Positions 31,000-42,500 of a stretch of 64,000 nt of DNA are shown one piece after another. A program made the translations under genes and the position numbers. Position 1 is the stretch's first letter; every line of letters starts with the position of its first letter. The notes below the pieces were generated by a model. The model was given only the letters and a program-made list of their open reading frames with translations. It was not told where the DNA came from and searched no databases. Source of the stretch: Lepiota brunneoincarnata (Eukaryota; Basidiomycota; Agaricomycetes; Agaricales; Agaricaceae); contig JAEBUN010000001.1 of NCBI GenBank assembly GCA_023014365.1, positions 310,001 through 374,000 on the forward strand, given 5' to 3'.

Positions 31000-32874
31000 A
31001 TGTCTGATCCTGGACAACTCATTGATGCCACAGTCATACCTGGGTCTGAGGATGACCATGACAATGTGATGGATACCTGAGGTCATCTTCCTTCTCATCT
31101 GGACACAAGTTCCACTTTTGTTACCCATGTTTCAAATTCTAAACCATCACACATTTTTCACCAGAATAACACTACTTGTTTCACTTTCAAATCTTCTCCT
31201 CATCATCTGCCACTGCATCAGCATCACCTTCCCCCTCATTTCAATCCAAATATGAAACCTTTTCCTTTGTCTTCTGTTAAGCCTTCATTATCCACTTCAT
31301 TGTCAACAAACAACCCTTTTAATCATTGATATGGTTCTAATCCTTTCTATCCTTATCTTCGTGCCTCCCTTACTGTTCTGAATTTGACCCATATTCCATT
31401 GTTGAGTAGGAAGCCTGATTTTGACCTCTGGGACTGGACCATACACTCTGCTATTGCTTTGATGGGTCTTTTGGATCACATATATGACTCATCACTTGCC
31501 CTCAATGTTCCAGAAGGCTTTGTGGCATCTACTGCCCCTGAATTGTCATTGGATCCAACTCCTGATGAACTGGCTGTGTTGATGACTTGGTGGTGTGATG
31601 ACCAGATCATCATACATATGATCATAAATCAGCTGTCCCCCATTGTCCATACACCAGTGGCATCTCTTGGTGATTGTTCCACACATGTTCTCTACCTTGA
31701 ACTTCACAGGCTCTACTCTGCCCAGGACTGGCATGCTGGCAAGGTTGCATGGGATACCATTTTGCATTTACGTTTTACTGCTGGTCGTACTTTGGACTAC
31801 TGCAGTCAATGGTGTGCAGCTTTCTCCCACATTCATTCCACTCATTCCCCTTTACCCATCACTCTTGCCATTGACAACTTCTTACAATGTATTCCAGACA
31901 CCATTACTCCTTTTGTGGTTGTCAAGTCTTGTGTCTATGAAACAATTGCAGAGTATGATGAGAACAATCCCTATGGTTTCCTGGAGGCTATTGGCTCTAT
32001 TGAGGCTACCCATAGCTCTTTCCATAACAGACATATCATGTTCAGGTCTGATTCCTCTCCCCATCCTTCTTCACATGGGAGGCCTCCACCCCCTGCTTCT
32101 GTTCCTATTCCCAACTCTACTGCATCACATGCACCACACACTATGCCACCAGATGGTTACTGTCATGCAGGTCCCCTACTTGGTAATGCTCAATTTCACT
32201 CTCATCCTATGACTCAGGTTGCTGTCATTTCAGGTCAGGATGGGTGTGAGCTTGATGCAATTGGTTATGATGGGGGTGTTAATGATCTGTCTCCTGACTT
32301 ACTGAATAATCTACTACCTTTTGCAAACATAATGGTTGTACCCAATGCACAAGTTGCAAATACACACTTCTCCACTTCCCTTTACTCTGGTCCACTTTTA
32401 GGGCAATCATCTGCATTCCTGTCCTCTTTGCCATCTATGCTCATGAATGATTTTCATGGTCTCCTTGACTCTGGATGTACTCATCATATCTTCTGTTGCC
32501 ATGAATTCTTCATGGATTTTGTTGAGGTACCACCCATCTCTATCACTGCTGCAAATTGTGGTGCACTTGTTGTGCCTGGCTGTGATACCATCACTGTTTG
32601 TTTTGTTGTTGATGGGACTATGATCAATCTCCATTTGTGTGACTGTTGTTTTGCACTGGGGATCCCTATCAATTTGATTTCTGTTGGTTGGCTTGCTTTG
32701 CAGCATGTCAGTATCATATTTGATGCTGATGGTGCTTGGGTGTCCTTCCCCAGTGATCATCCCCATCTACCCTCATGTTCTCTTCCCACTTTGACTTGTG
32801 GAAACCTGAGCTTCATACCTTGCACCTATGTTACCAGCCTCAGTGTGCTGTCTTCCTGGTTAGATGTGTGTTAG
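31000..32874 (+). pseudogene. Copia-C gag and start of protease (truncated)
   Basis: One frame of about 625 codons from MSDPGQLIDATVIPG, with TGA stops at 31078 and 31327. The long open part has copia gag character (DFDLWDWTIHSAIALMGLLD, WDTILHLRFTAGRTL). The protease motif is LLDSGCTHHIF, followed by NLISVGWLALQHV, the usual stretch between protease and integrase. No zinc knuckle was found. The frame ends near 32874, just before a solo LTR, and integrase and RT are absent. Confidence 0.75.
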
Positions 32875-32893
32875 GGCAACCTGGGAGGCCTTG

Positions 32894-33310
32894 TGTTACC
32901 TGGGTTAGGGGTTCACTCTTGAGTAGCATGGCATTTGAGGCAAGATGTCTATACAGACTTGGTCTTGTCCTACTAGGCATGACTTGGAGACAATGGAGCA
33001 CTATAGTCCAGCCAGTTTAAGGGCAAAGAGGTATAGGAGGCAAGAACTGTATAACACTAAGATAAGGATACAAGGGTATGGTACAGTATCCTTATATACT
33101 ACTATGTGTGGCTGTGCTCCTACTATATATATCTGGACCCAAGTAAGTGAGTCATATCCTTATCTATCTAAGTATAGATTGTTCTGATGGTTCTTCTGAT
33201 TGTTTCAGGATGACTGGTCTTCTGTCTATTTATGTACTTTGGGTGCTTCTGATAAGAGTTCCTTCCAGTGAGGCTTCTGATAAGGGGAGTTAAGGGGACT
33301 TCTGATAACA
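32894..33310 (-). repeat. Solo LTR, gypsy-1 family
   Basis: 417 bp, TGTTACCTGGG to CTGATAACA, flanked by a perfect CCTTG duplication (32889-32893 and 33311-33315). About 30 bp longer than the gypsy-1 LTRs through extra CTTCTGATAA-type repeats at the end. Confidence 0.9.
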
Positions 33311-33789
33311 CCTTGACAGCTTAGGGAGAGCTGAAAAGACACCGCAGGGGTATCCTAAGTCTTATTAATCTGTAAGTTAAGTACAGAGCACATACCTGTA
33401 GGGGTATCCTAAGAGAATAGGATAGAGAAACCCCTGCAGGTGAAACTATGTATATATATGACTTATATAATCAATATAAGTTGAACCAAACCTGGCTGTG
33501 GTGTCTGGGTGCTACACAAAGGGCAAACATGTTTGAAACCAATGTGAGGAGTGAGGGTGGCTGTCTAAAGTCTACAGGAATAAAGGAGGGCAGAAGGAGG
33601 TTAAGGAAAGTGTGGAGAGTGAAGGAAAAGGTTCATCTGGTCAATGAGGGGATATCTGGGGTATTTTGACTGTGCATGGGGCTTAAGAATTTAAAAGGAG
33701 GGATGTACAGTGTGTTGGGAGTGTTGCTGGGGTGTTTGGGGTGTCCCCTTATATCCACCCCCCCTTCTAGATTGTGGTGACTTGACATG
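33311..33789. other. Repeat-rich non-coding stretch after the solo LTR
   Basis: Contains two copies of AGGGGTATCCTAAG (about 33348 and 33399) and a complementary CCCCTGCAGG, then TATATATATGACTTATATAATC. Probably remnants of a retroelement end. No credible gene; the short frame at 33448-33669 has no family features. Confidence 0.4.
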
Positions 33790-34290
33790 ATGGCTCGGAT
33801 GGGTTGGAATGGAATAAAGTCAAACTGGAGGGCTCGTATGAAGCATGGGGTCCCAGGATGTCACTTGTAGAAATTCTTGACAAGCTCCAGAGCACATACA
33901 TTGGTGGAGTCTTCCCAGGAGTTGTGTTTGCAGCCAAAACCTTTCCACTTGATCAGAAACTTGAGTTTTTGTTGCACAAGTTGGCTGGCTAGGATCTCCT
34001 CCACCTCCCACTCTTTTTCATCATTGACGACCACTGGATCCGGTAGTGGGGGCAGCTGTTGGGTTGGGAATGGGTCATCCAGCATGAGGGAGAGTTTCAC
34101 AATATTGAACACTGGATGAAGGCATCACATGGATCTAGGGAGCTTCAAGTGATAGGCATTGGTGCCAGCTTGTCATTCTACTTCATAGGGACCAAGCCTG
34201 AGGTGGGACAACTTTCTGGATGGTTGGGTGGTTTGGATATCACTGTTGTGCTGCAAAATCATTTCATTTGTGAAATCACTAGCTAATAAA
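33790..34290 (-). pseudogene. Gypsy-5 integrase tail and chromodomain fragment
   Basis: The minus frame holds TTQPSRKLSHLRLGPYEV (integrase tail, near 34,200), then FNIVKLSLMLDDPFPTQ and chromodomain EKEWEVEEILASQ...FLIKWKGFGCKHNSWE. It differs from the other four gypsy elements here. RT and the rest of integrase are missing. Confidence 0.8.
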
Positions 34291-36173
34291 GTAATTAACT
34301 CTCCGTTACCAAATAATATCAGTATATGGCCATGGTCAGACACTGGGTGCAAGAGATTTAGAATACTATCTAAAATATGTGAAGGCGGACATCTCAGAAA
34401 CAGAACCAGAACATCCAGACAAGTAAAAGTGATGTTAACTAACTTATTGGTGATAAGGCTATGGAAGAATGACTCTGGTATGAATGTACCCAAGCATTGT
34501 ATCTGATACTGTGTTAACTAAGATATTAGTTAAGATACTCATGACTGCACAAAAGACCCATTTCTTTGCCTCTGCCCTAGAAAGCAGACAAATTGCAACA
34601 CCTATGTCATCTGGATGGTACCTAGTCATAATAACAGGTCCAGGAGTGAATCTTGACAAAAGAATGTAGGGATTAGCTAATGTCCTGACAAGAATATCCC
34701 CTTGGAACAGTTCTGATGATATTGAAACCTAAGGGATTGAATGGGGGTATCCCACAGGGTACTCAGGGAAGGATGCTCCCTCATAGAAACAAAAAGAGAT
34801 CAGAAATGATGAACTAGAAAATGAAGATTGATAAGAATAGAATAAGTTAATTAATTCTAGTGTTAGTCTACTGCCTGAAGACTATGGAAGTGGACTTTAG
34901 AACATTAGGGTTGAAAACTCAGGTATGGAGAGTCCAAGAATAAAATAAAAACCAATAGATAAACATTAGTAAGGAAACTTGCTAACCTGGCTGGCTGTGA
35001 TATAAATAGCCAGGCACCTAGGGAGCAAGTCCCTGAGAGCAAATTGATGTTGCTGATATTGGAACTCCTAGAATGATGCTCCTAAATGATGAGGAGACAA
35101 TAAAATGATGAAGCTGAAGGCTTGTTTCAGGTATACCCATAAGTTAATTGTATATTGTTATAAAAACTCGTCTGTAAATTACATGGGAGGCAAGAAACTG
35201 CTTGCCTATTTCCCCCCCCTGATTGTATGGTCGATTAGGATAGGAATATAAAGCAATTTTACATGATTTTCTTTGGTCATAGACCACCAGAGACTTAAAG
35301 AGTTATACTCTTTAAAACCAGACCCTTTGAAATGATTGAGATATTGACAGACCCTTCTGCTTGACTCAAGAACTGAATATGAGTTGCTACAACTCTTCTG
35401 TTCTTAAGTAGAAAGTTCACTAACTTCCGTTTCTTTGGGTTCCTCTTAGAGGCCTTGCCTTAGAAGTATACCATTGAATTGTAGAGCTGTTTAATTGAGA
35501 AGCGAACATAGTACACTAGGGCCTGTTGAAAATGCTGTCCACTAGGTCTATCTAGTTTAAAGATACTTACTGCGGGAGCTTGCAAGAAGCCTGTCTCGCT
35601 GAGTAGTATAAAGTTTTATTGCATTGTTCAGAAACTGTAGTGTGCTAGGGCCCATTAGATAACGCTGTCCGCTAGGCCTACTAGCTTAAAGACACTTACT
35701 GCAGGAGCTTGTCAAAAGCCTGTCTTGCTGGGTAGTGTAAATTTATAGTATTGTCAAGAGAAAAGAACATAGTATGCTAGGGCCCATTAGAACACATTGT
35801 GTGCTAGGTCTATGGAGGTTCACTGATTGCAAAAGCTTGCATTTTGCCTGACTTATCAAATTGTGAAGATATTAGTTAACATATTATATAGTAATGACCG
35901 TCAAAGTTCCCATTGTATTCAGATAGGACAACTGTCTGTCTAGTTGGAGACTAAGAAAATAACTTACCAAGACCCTAAAAACATTAGAATTGAATATATT
36001 TCTGGAAATCTGTGACAATCTCTCCCCCACAAACTTATAAAGTCGGAATTAGCAAACTTGTTAACAAACTTCATTTTTGATCTCATAAAGTAATCCACTT
36101 TTCATTGCTCACATCTAAGTAAGCTCGGTCTCCTGGTTTAAGGATGGGGGCTGGGGTATGGTGTTGGTTGTAG
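34291..36173. other. Unclassified AT-rich non-coding region
   Basis: About 1.9 kb without a credible gene. It has a TATAAATA (35001-35008) followed about 95 bp later by AATAAA (35099-35104), an LTR-like layout, and a block of diverged tandem repeats (35510-35880). It may be a non-autonomous or badly decayed LTR element, but no borders were found. Confidence 0.4.
35510..35880 (+). repeat. Diverged tandem repeat, about 130-bp unit, three copies
   Basis: Each unit contains a GCTAGGGCCCATTAG-like box (CTAGGGCCTGTTG in the first), a CTAGGYCTA hairpin-like core and CTTACTGCRGGAGCTTG followed by GCCTGTCT. Copies start near 35515, 35645 and 35775; the last is most diverged. Confidence 0.7.
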
Positions 36174-36381
36174 TTTTTTTTTTTTTTAAAAAATCAACAA
36201 TTTATTATGCAGGGCTTGTTAGCAGTCCACACCAATGAGTATCTACTACATTGGATTAGCTAAAGAGATAGGGCCAGAGGCCCCATGTGATAAACTATGT
36301 ACAGTAGGTCAAAAGACTGTCCCAATGTTTTCACCATTTGGAAAGATCAGCTAATAGTGGACCAAGGTGATTATGTAAATA

Positions 36382-36589
36382 CAGTAAGGGACAAAACCCT
36401 TCCAATGATTTTTATACTTCAACAAATATGTTAATAACTGCCCACCTACTAAGGATGAAACCTTCATATTTTAATTGGGAATACCTATATGGCTCATGTA
36501 TCATCCTGCCAAATACCATTACGTCATATGCCATTTTGGGAAGTCAGTGAATTAAACAATCATTTAAGATCATTGGAAGGGTTTTGTCC
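36382..36589 (+). repeat. Tc1-1 left terminal inverted repeat
   Basis: 208 bp, inverted match of 37777-37984. Unusually long for Tc1 elements, whose repeats are often tens of bases, though longer ones are known. Confidence 0.93.
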
Positions 36590-36729
36590 GTCTTTACTCT
36601 AATCACATGATTTTGTTTATTACAGCCAAATAAGTGCAAATAAATGTCATGTGACTGGTTGGAATAATGTATAAATATAGCTGCTCACTTCCCTAGCTCA
36701 CACCACCCCCCCAACCTCATTTTGCTAAC

Positions 36730-37764
36730 ATGCAATCCCTCTTTATGACTCAATGCAACCATATTCTTTCCCTTTTGGACAAAGGCCACTCTGCTACCCA
36801 TATTGCTTCTACCACTGGTCTTGGCCTCAGCACTATATCTCATCTTCACTCCAAACATCATTCAACACTTTCAAAGTCACTTGGTGGCCGCCCAATCAAG
36901 CTTTCTGTTGGCAATATCAAATATGCCACTCATCTTATCACATCCCACAAGGCTGAAAATGCCTCCCAAATCACCAGAACCCTTTGTACTGTCATTGACC
37001 AACCTCTATCATCCAAAACAGTTTGCAGAGCACTCAAAAAAGCTGGAATGAAGGCTGTAATCAAGTGGAAAAAGCCTAAACTCTCTGTTATACACAAGAG
37101 GAAAAGATTGGAGTGGGCAGAGGCACATGCAGACTGGGCTCTGGAAGACTGGAAGAGGGTGGTTTGGTCAGATGAGACCAAAATCAATCACTTAGGGTCA
37201 GATGGCAGGGTTTGGGTCTGGAAAAGAGCAGGGGAGAGGCTTAGTGATAGGCTGGTGCAGGGAACCACAAAGTTTGGAGGAGGTTCCATTATGGTATGGG
37301 GCTGTATGCTGTGGGAAGGTCCAGGGTTGGCAGCCAAGATTAATGGTAAGATGGATGGTGATCAATTTGTCACCATTTTGGAGGATGAACTCAAGGGGAG
37401 CCTGGAGTGGTATGACAAAGAGGTGGAGGATATTGTCTTTCAACAAGATAATGATCCCAAACATAGGTGTACCAAGGCTCAAAAATGGTTCAAAGCAGCT
37501 GAAATGGAGGTTATGGTGTGGCCCCCACAATCTCCAGACCTTAATCCAATTGAACATGTGTGGACTCACCTTAAAATCAAGTTAGGGGAGTATGACACTC
37601 CACCTCAGGGGATGGAAGAATTATGGGATAGGACACAAAAGGAATGGGATCAGATTCCAGCAGAAGTGTGTCAGAATCTGATAGAAAGTATGCCTGATAG
37701 GGTTCAGGCTGTCTTGGATGCCAGGGGAGGGTATACAAAGTACTATAAGTGTAAATCTTGGTAA
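36730..37764 (+). CDS. Tc1/mariner transposase, DD34E
   Basis: Cut-and-paste transposase of 344 residues, full family length, without stops or introns. N-terminal helix-turn-helix pair: ILSLLDKGHSATHIASTTGL then GGRPIKLSVGNIKYA. Catalytic triad: D148 (VVWSDETKI), D240 (VFQQDNDPKH) and E275 (PDLNPIEHVW) with exactly 34 residues between the last two. GGGSIMVWGC and the C-terminal PDRVQAVLDARGGYTKYY are family hallmarks. The ATG lies 140 bp inside the left repeat end and the stop 12 bp before the right repeat. Integrity suggests possible activity. Confidence 0.96.
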   Translation: MQSLFMTQCNHILSLLDKGHSATHIASTTGLGLSTISHLHSKHHSTLSKSLGGRPIKLSVGNIKYATHLITSHKAENASQITRTLCTVIDQPLSSKTVCRALKKAGMKAVIKWKKPKLSVIHKRKRLEWAEAHADWALEDWKRVVWSDETKINHLGSDGRVWVWKRAGERLSDRLVQGTTKFGGGSIMVWGCMLWEGPGLAAKINGKMDGDQFVTILEDELKGSLEWYDKEVEDIVFQQDNDPKHRCTKAQKWFKAAEMEVMVWPPQSPDLNPIEHVWTHLKIKLGEYDTPPQGMEELWDRTQKEWDQIPAEVCQNLIESMPDRVQAVLDARGGYTKYYKCKSW

Positions 37765-37776
37765 TTTCTTAGAGAT

Positions 37777-37984
37777 GGACAAAACCCTTCCAATGACCTT
37801 AAATGATTGTTTAATTCACTGACTTCTCAAAATGGCATATGATGTAATGATATTTGGCAGGATGATATATGAGTCATATAGGTATTCCCAATTAAAATAT
37901 GAAGGTTTCATCCTTAGTAGGTAGGCAGTTATTAACATATTTGTTGAAGTATAAAAATCATTGGAAGGGTTTTGTTCCTTACTG
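37777..37984 (-). repeat. Tc1-1 right terminal inverted repeat
   Basis: Inverted partner of 36382-36589, ending CAGTAAGGAAC on the minus strand next to TA. Confidence 0.93.
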
Positions 37985-38318
37985 TACTTGGGAAAATAAA
38001 TGATGATAATATAGCATATTGGGATCCTGAATCCGTTTAAACCATGTGATTTGTCTAAGGAGTAATGGATCAATTAATCATTTAAATATTAACTCATTGG
38101 GACAGTTTTTTGACCCTCTGTCATTTTCCTAAAATCTGGGGTTGGACAGGCCAAATCAATACCAAATCAAGCGTGAGGATGACAAAAATTGTCATGTGAC
38201 CTCTTCTATATCAGATGATCATATTTAAATCACTTCAACCATCTTTTCATCTTACCATTATATTATAAAAACTATATCTTTTACCCAGTGCTCTCAAGTC
38301 ATTTTTCTTCTTCAGAAT

Positions 38319-39270
38319 GGCTATTCTCTGCAACAAACTCAGTCCAAACTGGTCTAAGCAAGAGTACTATTGAGCACATCATGAAAGAAGTTGATTATGA
38401 TGAGGAAAACAATAAAGGAGGACAATCCTCCATGCTATCTTCTCAGAATAAATAATCAATAATTGACTAAATCACCCCTGGGAAGCTAGACAATGCTGTT
38501 CAAGTCACTCAATTCATCAATCCTATTTTTTCTACTCCTGTCACACTTCAAACAATCTGAAATATGCTCAAGAAGAACAATTTCTGGTTTGTTGTTATGA
38601 CTAAATGACCTCTTCATAAGAAGCAATACTGAATTGCTCACTTCAAATTCACTACAAGCACAAGGATTGGACAGTGGAAGATTGAAAAAGGATATTATGG
38701 ACAGATGAAACAAAAATCAACAAGCTTGGGTCATATGAGAAGATGTATAAGGGGGAAGGACTCGCAGACAAGACTATTATTCCTACTGTTAAGCATAAAG
38801 GTGGTAGTAACATTATGGTATGGCAGGCTATGGGATAGAAAGGAGTAAGAATGTTAGTGGAGATTGAAGGGATTATAGATGTAGAGCAGTACTGTGAGAT
38901 TTTGGAGTATAGGATAGTGAACAGCTTTAAAACTTTGGAGATAGAGGAGAAGGAGTAGGTATCCCAGTAGGACAATGACTCAAAATACAAGTCTAAAAGT
39001 GCAACAGAGTGGTTTGAAGATAACAATATGCAAATTCTACTATAGCCTGCACAATCCCCTGACCCCAATTCCATTGGACACCTCTGGATATACCCAAAGG
39101 ACTGGTTGAAGGGGTATGAGAAACCATCTAAGGGAATAAATGAATTATGGGACAGGTTGGTGGTAAAGTGGAATGGGGATGCTGCAGAAAGGTGTCAAAA
39201 ACTTATAGAAAGCATGACCAGAAGACTCAAGGTAGTTATCAAGGCAAAAGGAGGCTATACAATGTATTAA
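38319..39270 (+). pseudogene. Tc1-2 transposase remnant
   Basis: Decayed transposase. WTDETKINKLGS keeps the first Asp, GGSNIMVWQAM follows, and DNDSKYKSKSATEWF keeps the second. The last motif reads PDPNSIGHLW, with Gly in place of the catalytic Glu. Stops occur at several points, including just before the second Asp. It ends IKAKGGYTMY, like Tc1-1. The N-terminal part is barely recognisable. Confidence 0.85.
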
Positions 39271-39548
39271 TTAGGAAAATGACAGAGGGTCAAAAAACTG
39301 TCCCAATGAGTTAATATTTTAAATGATTAATTGATCCATTACTTCTTGGACAAATCACGTGGTTTAAACGGATTCAGGATCCCAATATGCTATATTATCA
39401 TTGTCTATTTTCCCAAGTATTTATATAATAACCTTGGTCCACTATTAGCTAATCTTTGCAAATGGTGAAAACATTGGGACAGTTTTTTGACCTACTGTAT
39501 GGCTGCAAAGGGAGGGTAGGAAGGTGACAGAGAGGGAGAAGAGGGTGG

Positions 39549-42500
39549 TCAGCTCACTCTGGAGGCAGGAATCCCTTGGGAAGCAGCAGGCTTTGGAGGA
39601 AAGGCAAAGGCAGCTGGGTTGTCTTGGAGAAACTGAACTAAGTCAGAGAGCAGCAGGGAAGTGTTACACTGAAGGTTGGACTTTGTCCTTGAGAAGTAGG
39701 GGCAGTCATAGAGGATGTGGTCCTGGGTCTCCAGAAGTTCACCACATTGGCATTGGACTGGTTCATCAGGGAAGAACCACTGGCAGTATTCCCCAATAGG
39801 GGCATGGCTGGTAATAAAGTGGGTGAGGTGAGCAGTGAGAGATGGTGGGTCCTTGGTGGTTAAGATGAGCCAAGTTCCATGGTGTAAGGATGATGGGGCA
39901 AGGGGCTTGTTGCTTTTATCAAAGATGGTGAGAAATTGGGAGCCACAGTATATGGATGAGGCTGCAAAGTCCTTCTGCCACTCAGCAGATGCAGTAAGAG
40001 AAGCCTGAGCCTGCAGGAAGTCCAGTGTGGTTGGAGAAGCTACAGAAGCAGAGAAGCATGCAGATTTGGCCTCATAAGTAACTGAAGCCAAGGCAGGGAG
40101 CTACCATGTGGAGGGGATAGAGACAAACTTGACTGTCTGGGAGGGAGAAGGTGCCAGCCAGGGGAATAAGGCCTTAATGACCACCAGAGAGTGAGCCTGT
40201 CCAGAGTCAGGGGAGGGATCAAGAATGGTTTTACAAGAAGGAAAAGAAGAAGAAGAGATAAGGACAGTAATATCTGAAGCATTATCAACAAGAGAGAGAG
40301 AAGTACATAAACCAGAGTGCAAGGCAAATACAGTAAGGCAGCACAGGATCATTGACCCTGACCAGGGGAGAGAGATACACTAAAAATAGAGGAAGAAGAG
40401 AGGGTGATAGCAACTGAGGCTGATGTGCACAGCCCAGAATTGGGAAGGGGAGAGTGGGTAGAAATGCAAACTAAGGGAGAGAACTGGGAACAAGAGGAGG
40501 AGGAAATGATGGTGTCTACCCTACTGTGAAAGAGCTGAATCTCCACAGGTGTGTGGGACCCAGGAGGAAGAGAGAGAAAGGAAAACCTATCTGAATACAA
40601 GTCAAGCAGGCATTGGCCTGGTCTACCAACAGAAGGGAAAGGAATCAGAGGGTCAGTGGCCTTGGCAGCCAACCTGTCAAAGTCCTGGAGAGCACCACCA
40701 GTCCATCTGCAAATGCCTGGGGCAAGAAAGGGGATGGCCAGTGGGTGCTTAACTGTGGAGGTAGAGCACCAATCCAGGAGGGAGTGAAGAGCATGAGTGT
40801 GGTGAAGCCTGCAAATGTGGAGGGCAGCCCTATCACACAGTTTGCGAAGATGAAGGTGGAGGGGGATAAGGCCAGCTAGTGCATTGACTCCCCCAACAGG
40901 AGAGGTCCTAAATGCACCTGTGATCCAGAGGCCAGCCTTGTGTTGAGCACATTGGAGCAGAGAGAGGAGGCCCTTCACTTGAGCACCATGGAAGAACCAT
41001 AAGGAAGAGCCATAAGTCATGATAGGGACTACACAGGAACAATAGAGGAGACACTTCTGGTCTGCAGTGAGGCCCCAGGCAGAGTTGCCAAGCATCCCCA
41101 TAGCATGCACAGTAGCAAAGGCCTTGGTAGAATAGAACCATACATGGGCATTGAAGGACAGATGCCAGTCAAACCAGAAGCCCAGGTATCACCAGACTGG
41201 TTTGGTGGTCAGAGGAGTGTCACCTGAGAAGGGAGCAAATCCAAGGTCTAAAGGAGGAGCCACATCATTGTGGCAGCAGGAAAAGTGGAACACCTCTGTT
41301 TTGGAGTGCTCCAGAACCAAGCCAAGGGAGTCCATCAAGGAGTGAATGACTGCATAAGCCTGGCAGAAAACAGCCAAGTTGTCAGCCCAGTCCTTGTGCT
41401 GCATAATAAGAAGGCCATCATCCACAAAAGAAAGAGCTGTAGTATTAATGTGGTCCATGGAGGAATGATGATTGAAGAGATGGAGGATGGGAGCCACAAT
41501 AAGGGCAGAGAGGACAGGAGAGAGTGCAGAGCCCTGGCCTACACCCACACTAGAAGGATACCACTCAGATTCAGCAGAGCCCCATACAAAGCATGTGCAG
41601 TGTCCCACCAAATAAGACTGGAAGAAGGAGACAAGGGAAGCAGGAAAGCCCATAAGTTGAAGGATTTCCAGTAGAACCTCATGATTAATGGAGGGGAAGA
41701 ACTGGGCAATGTCAAATGCCAGTACACTGGAAACAAGGCCCTTGGCCCAGCCAGCATGAACTACATGGGTGAGGAAGAGACCAGCATCTTCAATGGACCT
41801 CTGGATGATGCCTCCCAGTTGGTTGGAGTGGAAGATTCCATTAGACACAGCATCAAACTGCATGCAGTGGGCAATCATCTTCTCAATAAGCTTATCTAGG
41901 GTATTAAGGAGGGCAATTGGGCAGAAAGACTTGGGAGTGGAGCAGTCGTCCTTCCCAGGCTTGGGAATAACCACTGAGCAAGAGCCCTTGAAATACTCAG
42001 GCCACCTTCCCTCAGAGATGCAGGCATTAGCTAGAGCTAAGAAGAGACCCTCAATCCTGGGACAGAAGACCAAGAGCTTCAGATGCTTCCATGTGATATG
42101 GTCAGAACCTGGTGCAGAGTGGTTGGAGCAGCCCTCCAAAGCCTCATGGAGTTCAGGAATGGCAAATGGGGCCCAAGACAACAAGTCTCTGTCCCAGAGA
42201 ACAGAAAGAGGTGACAAGTCAACCTGTCTGCCCTCAGCTGAGTTGAAAGCTGCATGGAGGGAGGGGAAGAGATCATCCAAGGAATGGAGGGGGTGTGTAA
42301 GGGGAACTCCAGGTCAATGCCCACAACTGCAAATTTGGAATTCTGATCCCCAGACTCCCTACCTTTGGAAATCTAATCCCCAACCTCCCTGCACTCAGAA
42401 ATGCAATTCCCAGCCTCCCAATGCTCGGAAATCTGATGTCCAGCCCTCCTGCACTCGGAAATACAATTTCCAGCCTTCCTGGGCCCAGAAATCTGTCCCC

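Larger units (their letters stand above)
36382..37984 (+). mobile_element. Tc1-1: apparently intact Tc1/mariner element nested in Tc1-2
   Basis: 1603 bp with 208-bp terminal inverted repeats (36382-36589 and 37777-37984; CAGTAAGGRACAAAACCC), about eight mismatches, and TA duplications at 36380-36381 and 37985-37986. It lies in the left inverted repeat of Tc1-2: the flanks rejoin exactly as in the right repeat. Confidence 0.96.
36302..39497 (+). mobile_element. Tc1-2: dead Tc1/mariner element with long terminal inverted repeats
   Basis: TA target duplication at 36300-36301 and 39498-39499. Inverted repeats of about 224 bp: the right one is 39273-39497; the left is 36302-36381 continued at 37987-38130 after Tc1-1 is removed. 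Both begin CAGTAGGTCAAAARACTGTC. The transposase is broken. Confidence 0.93.
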
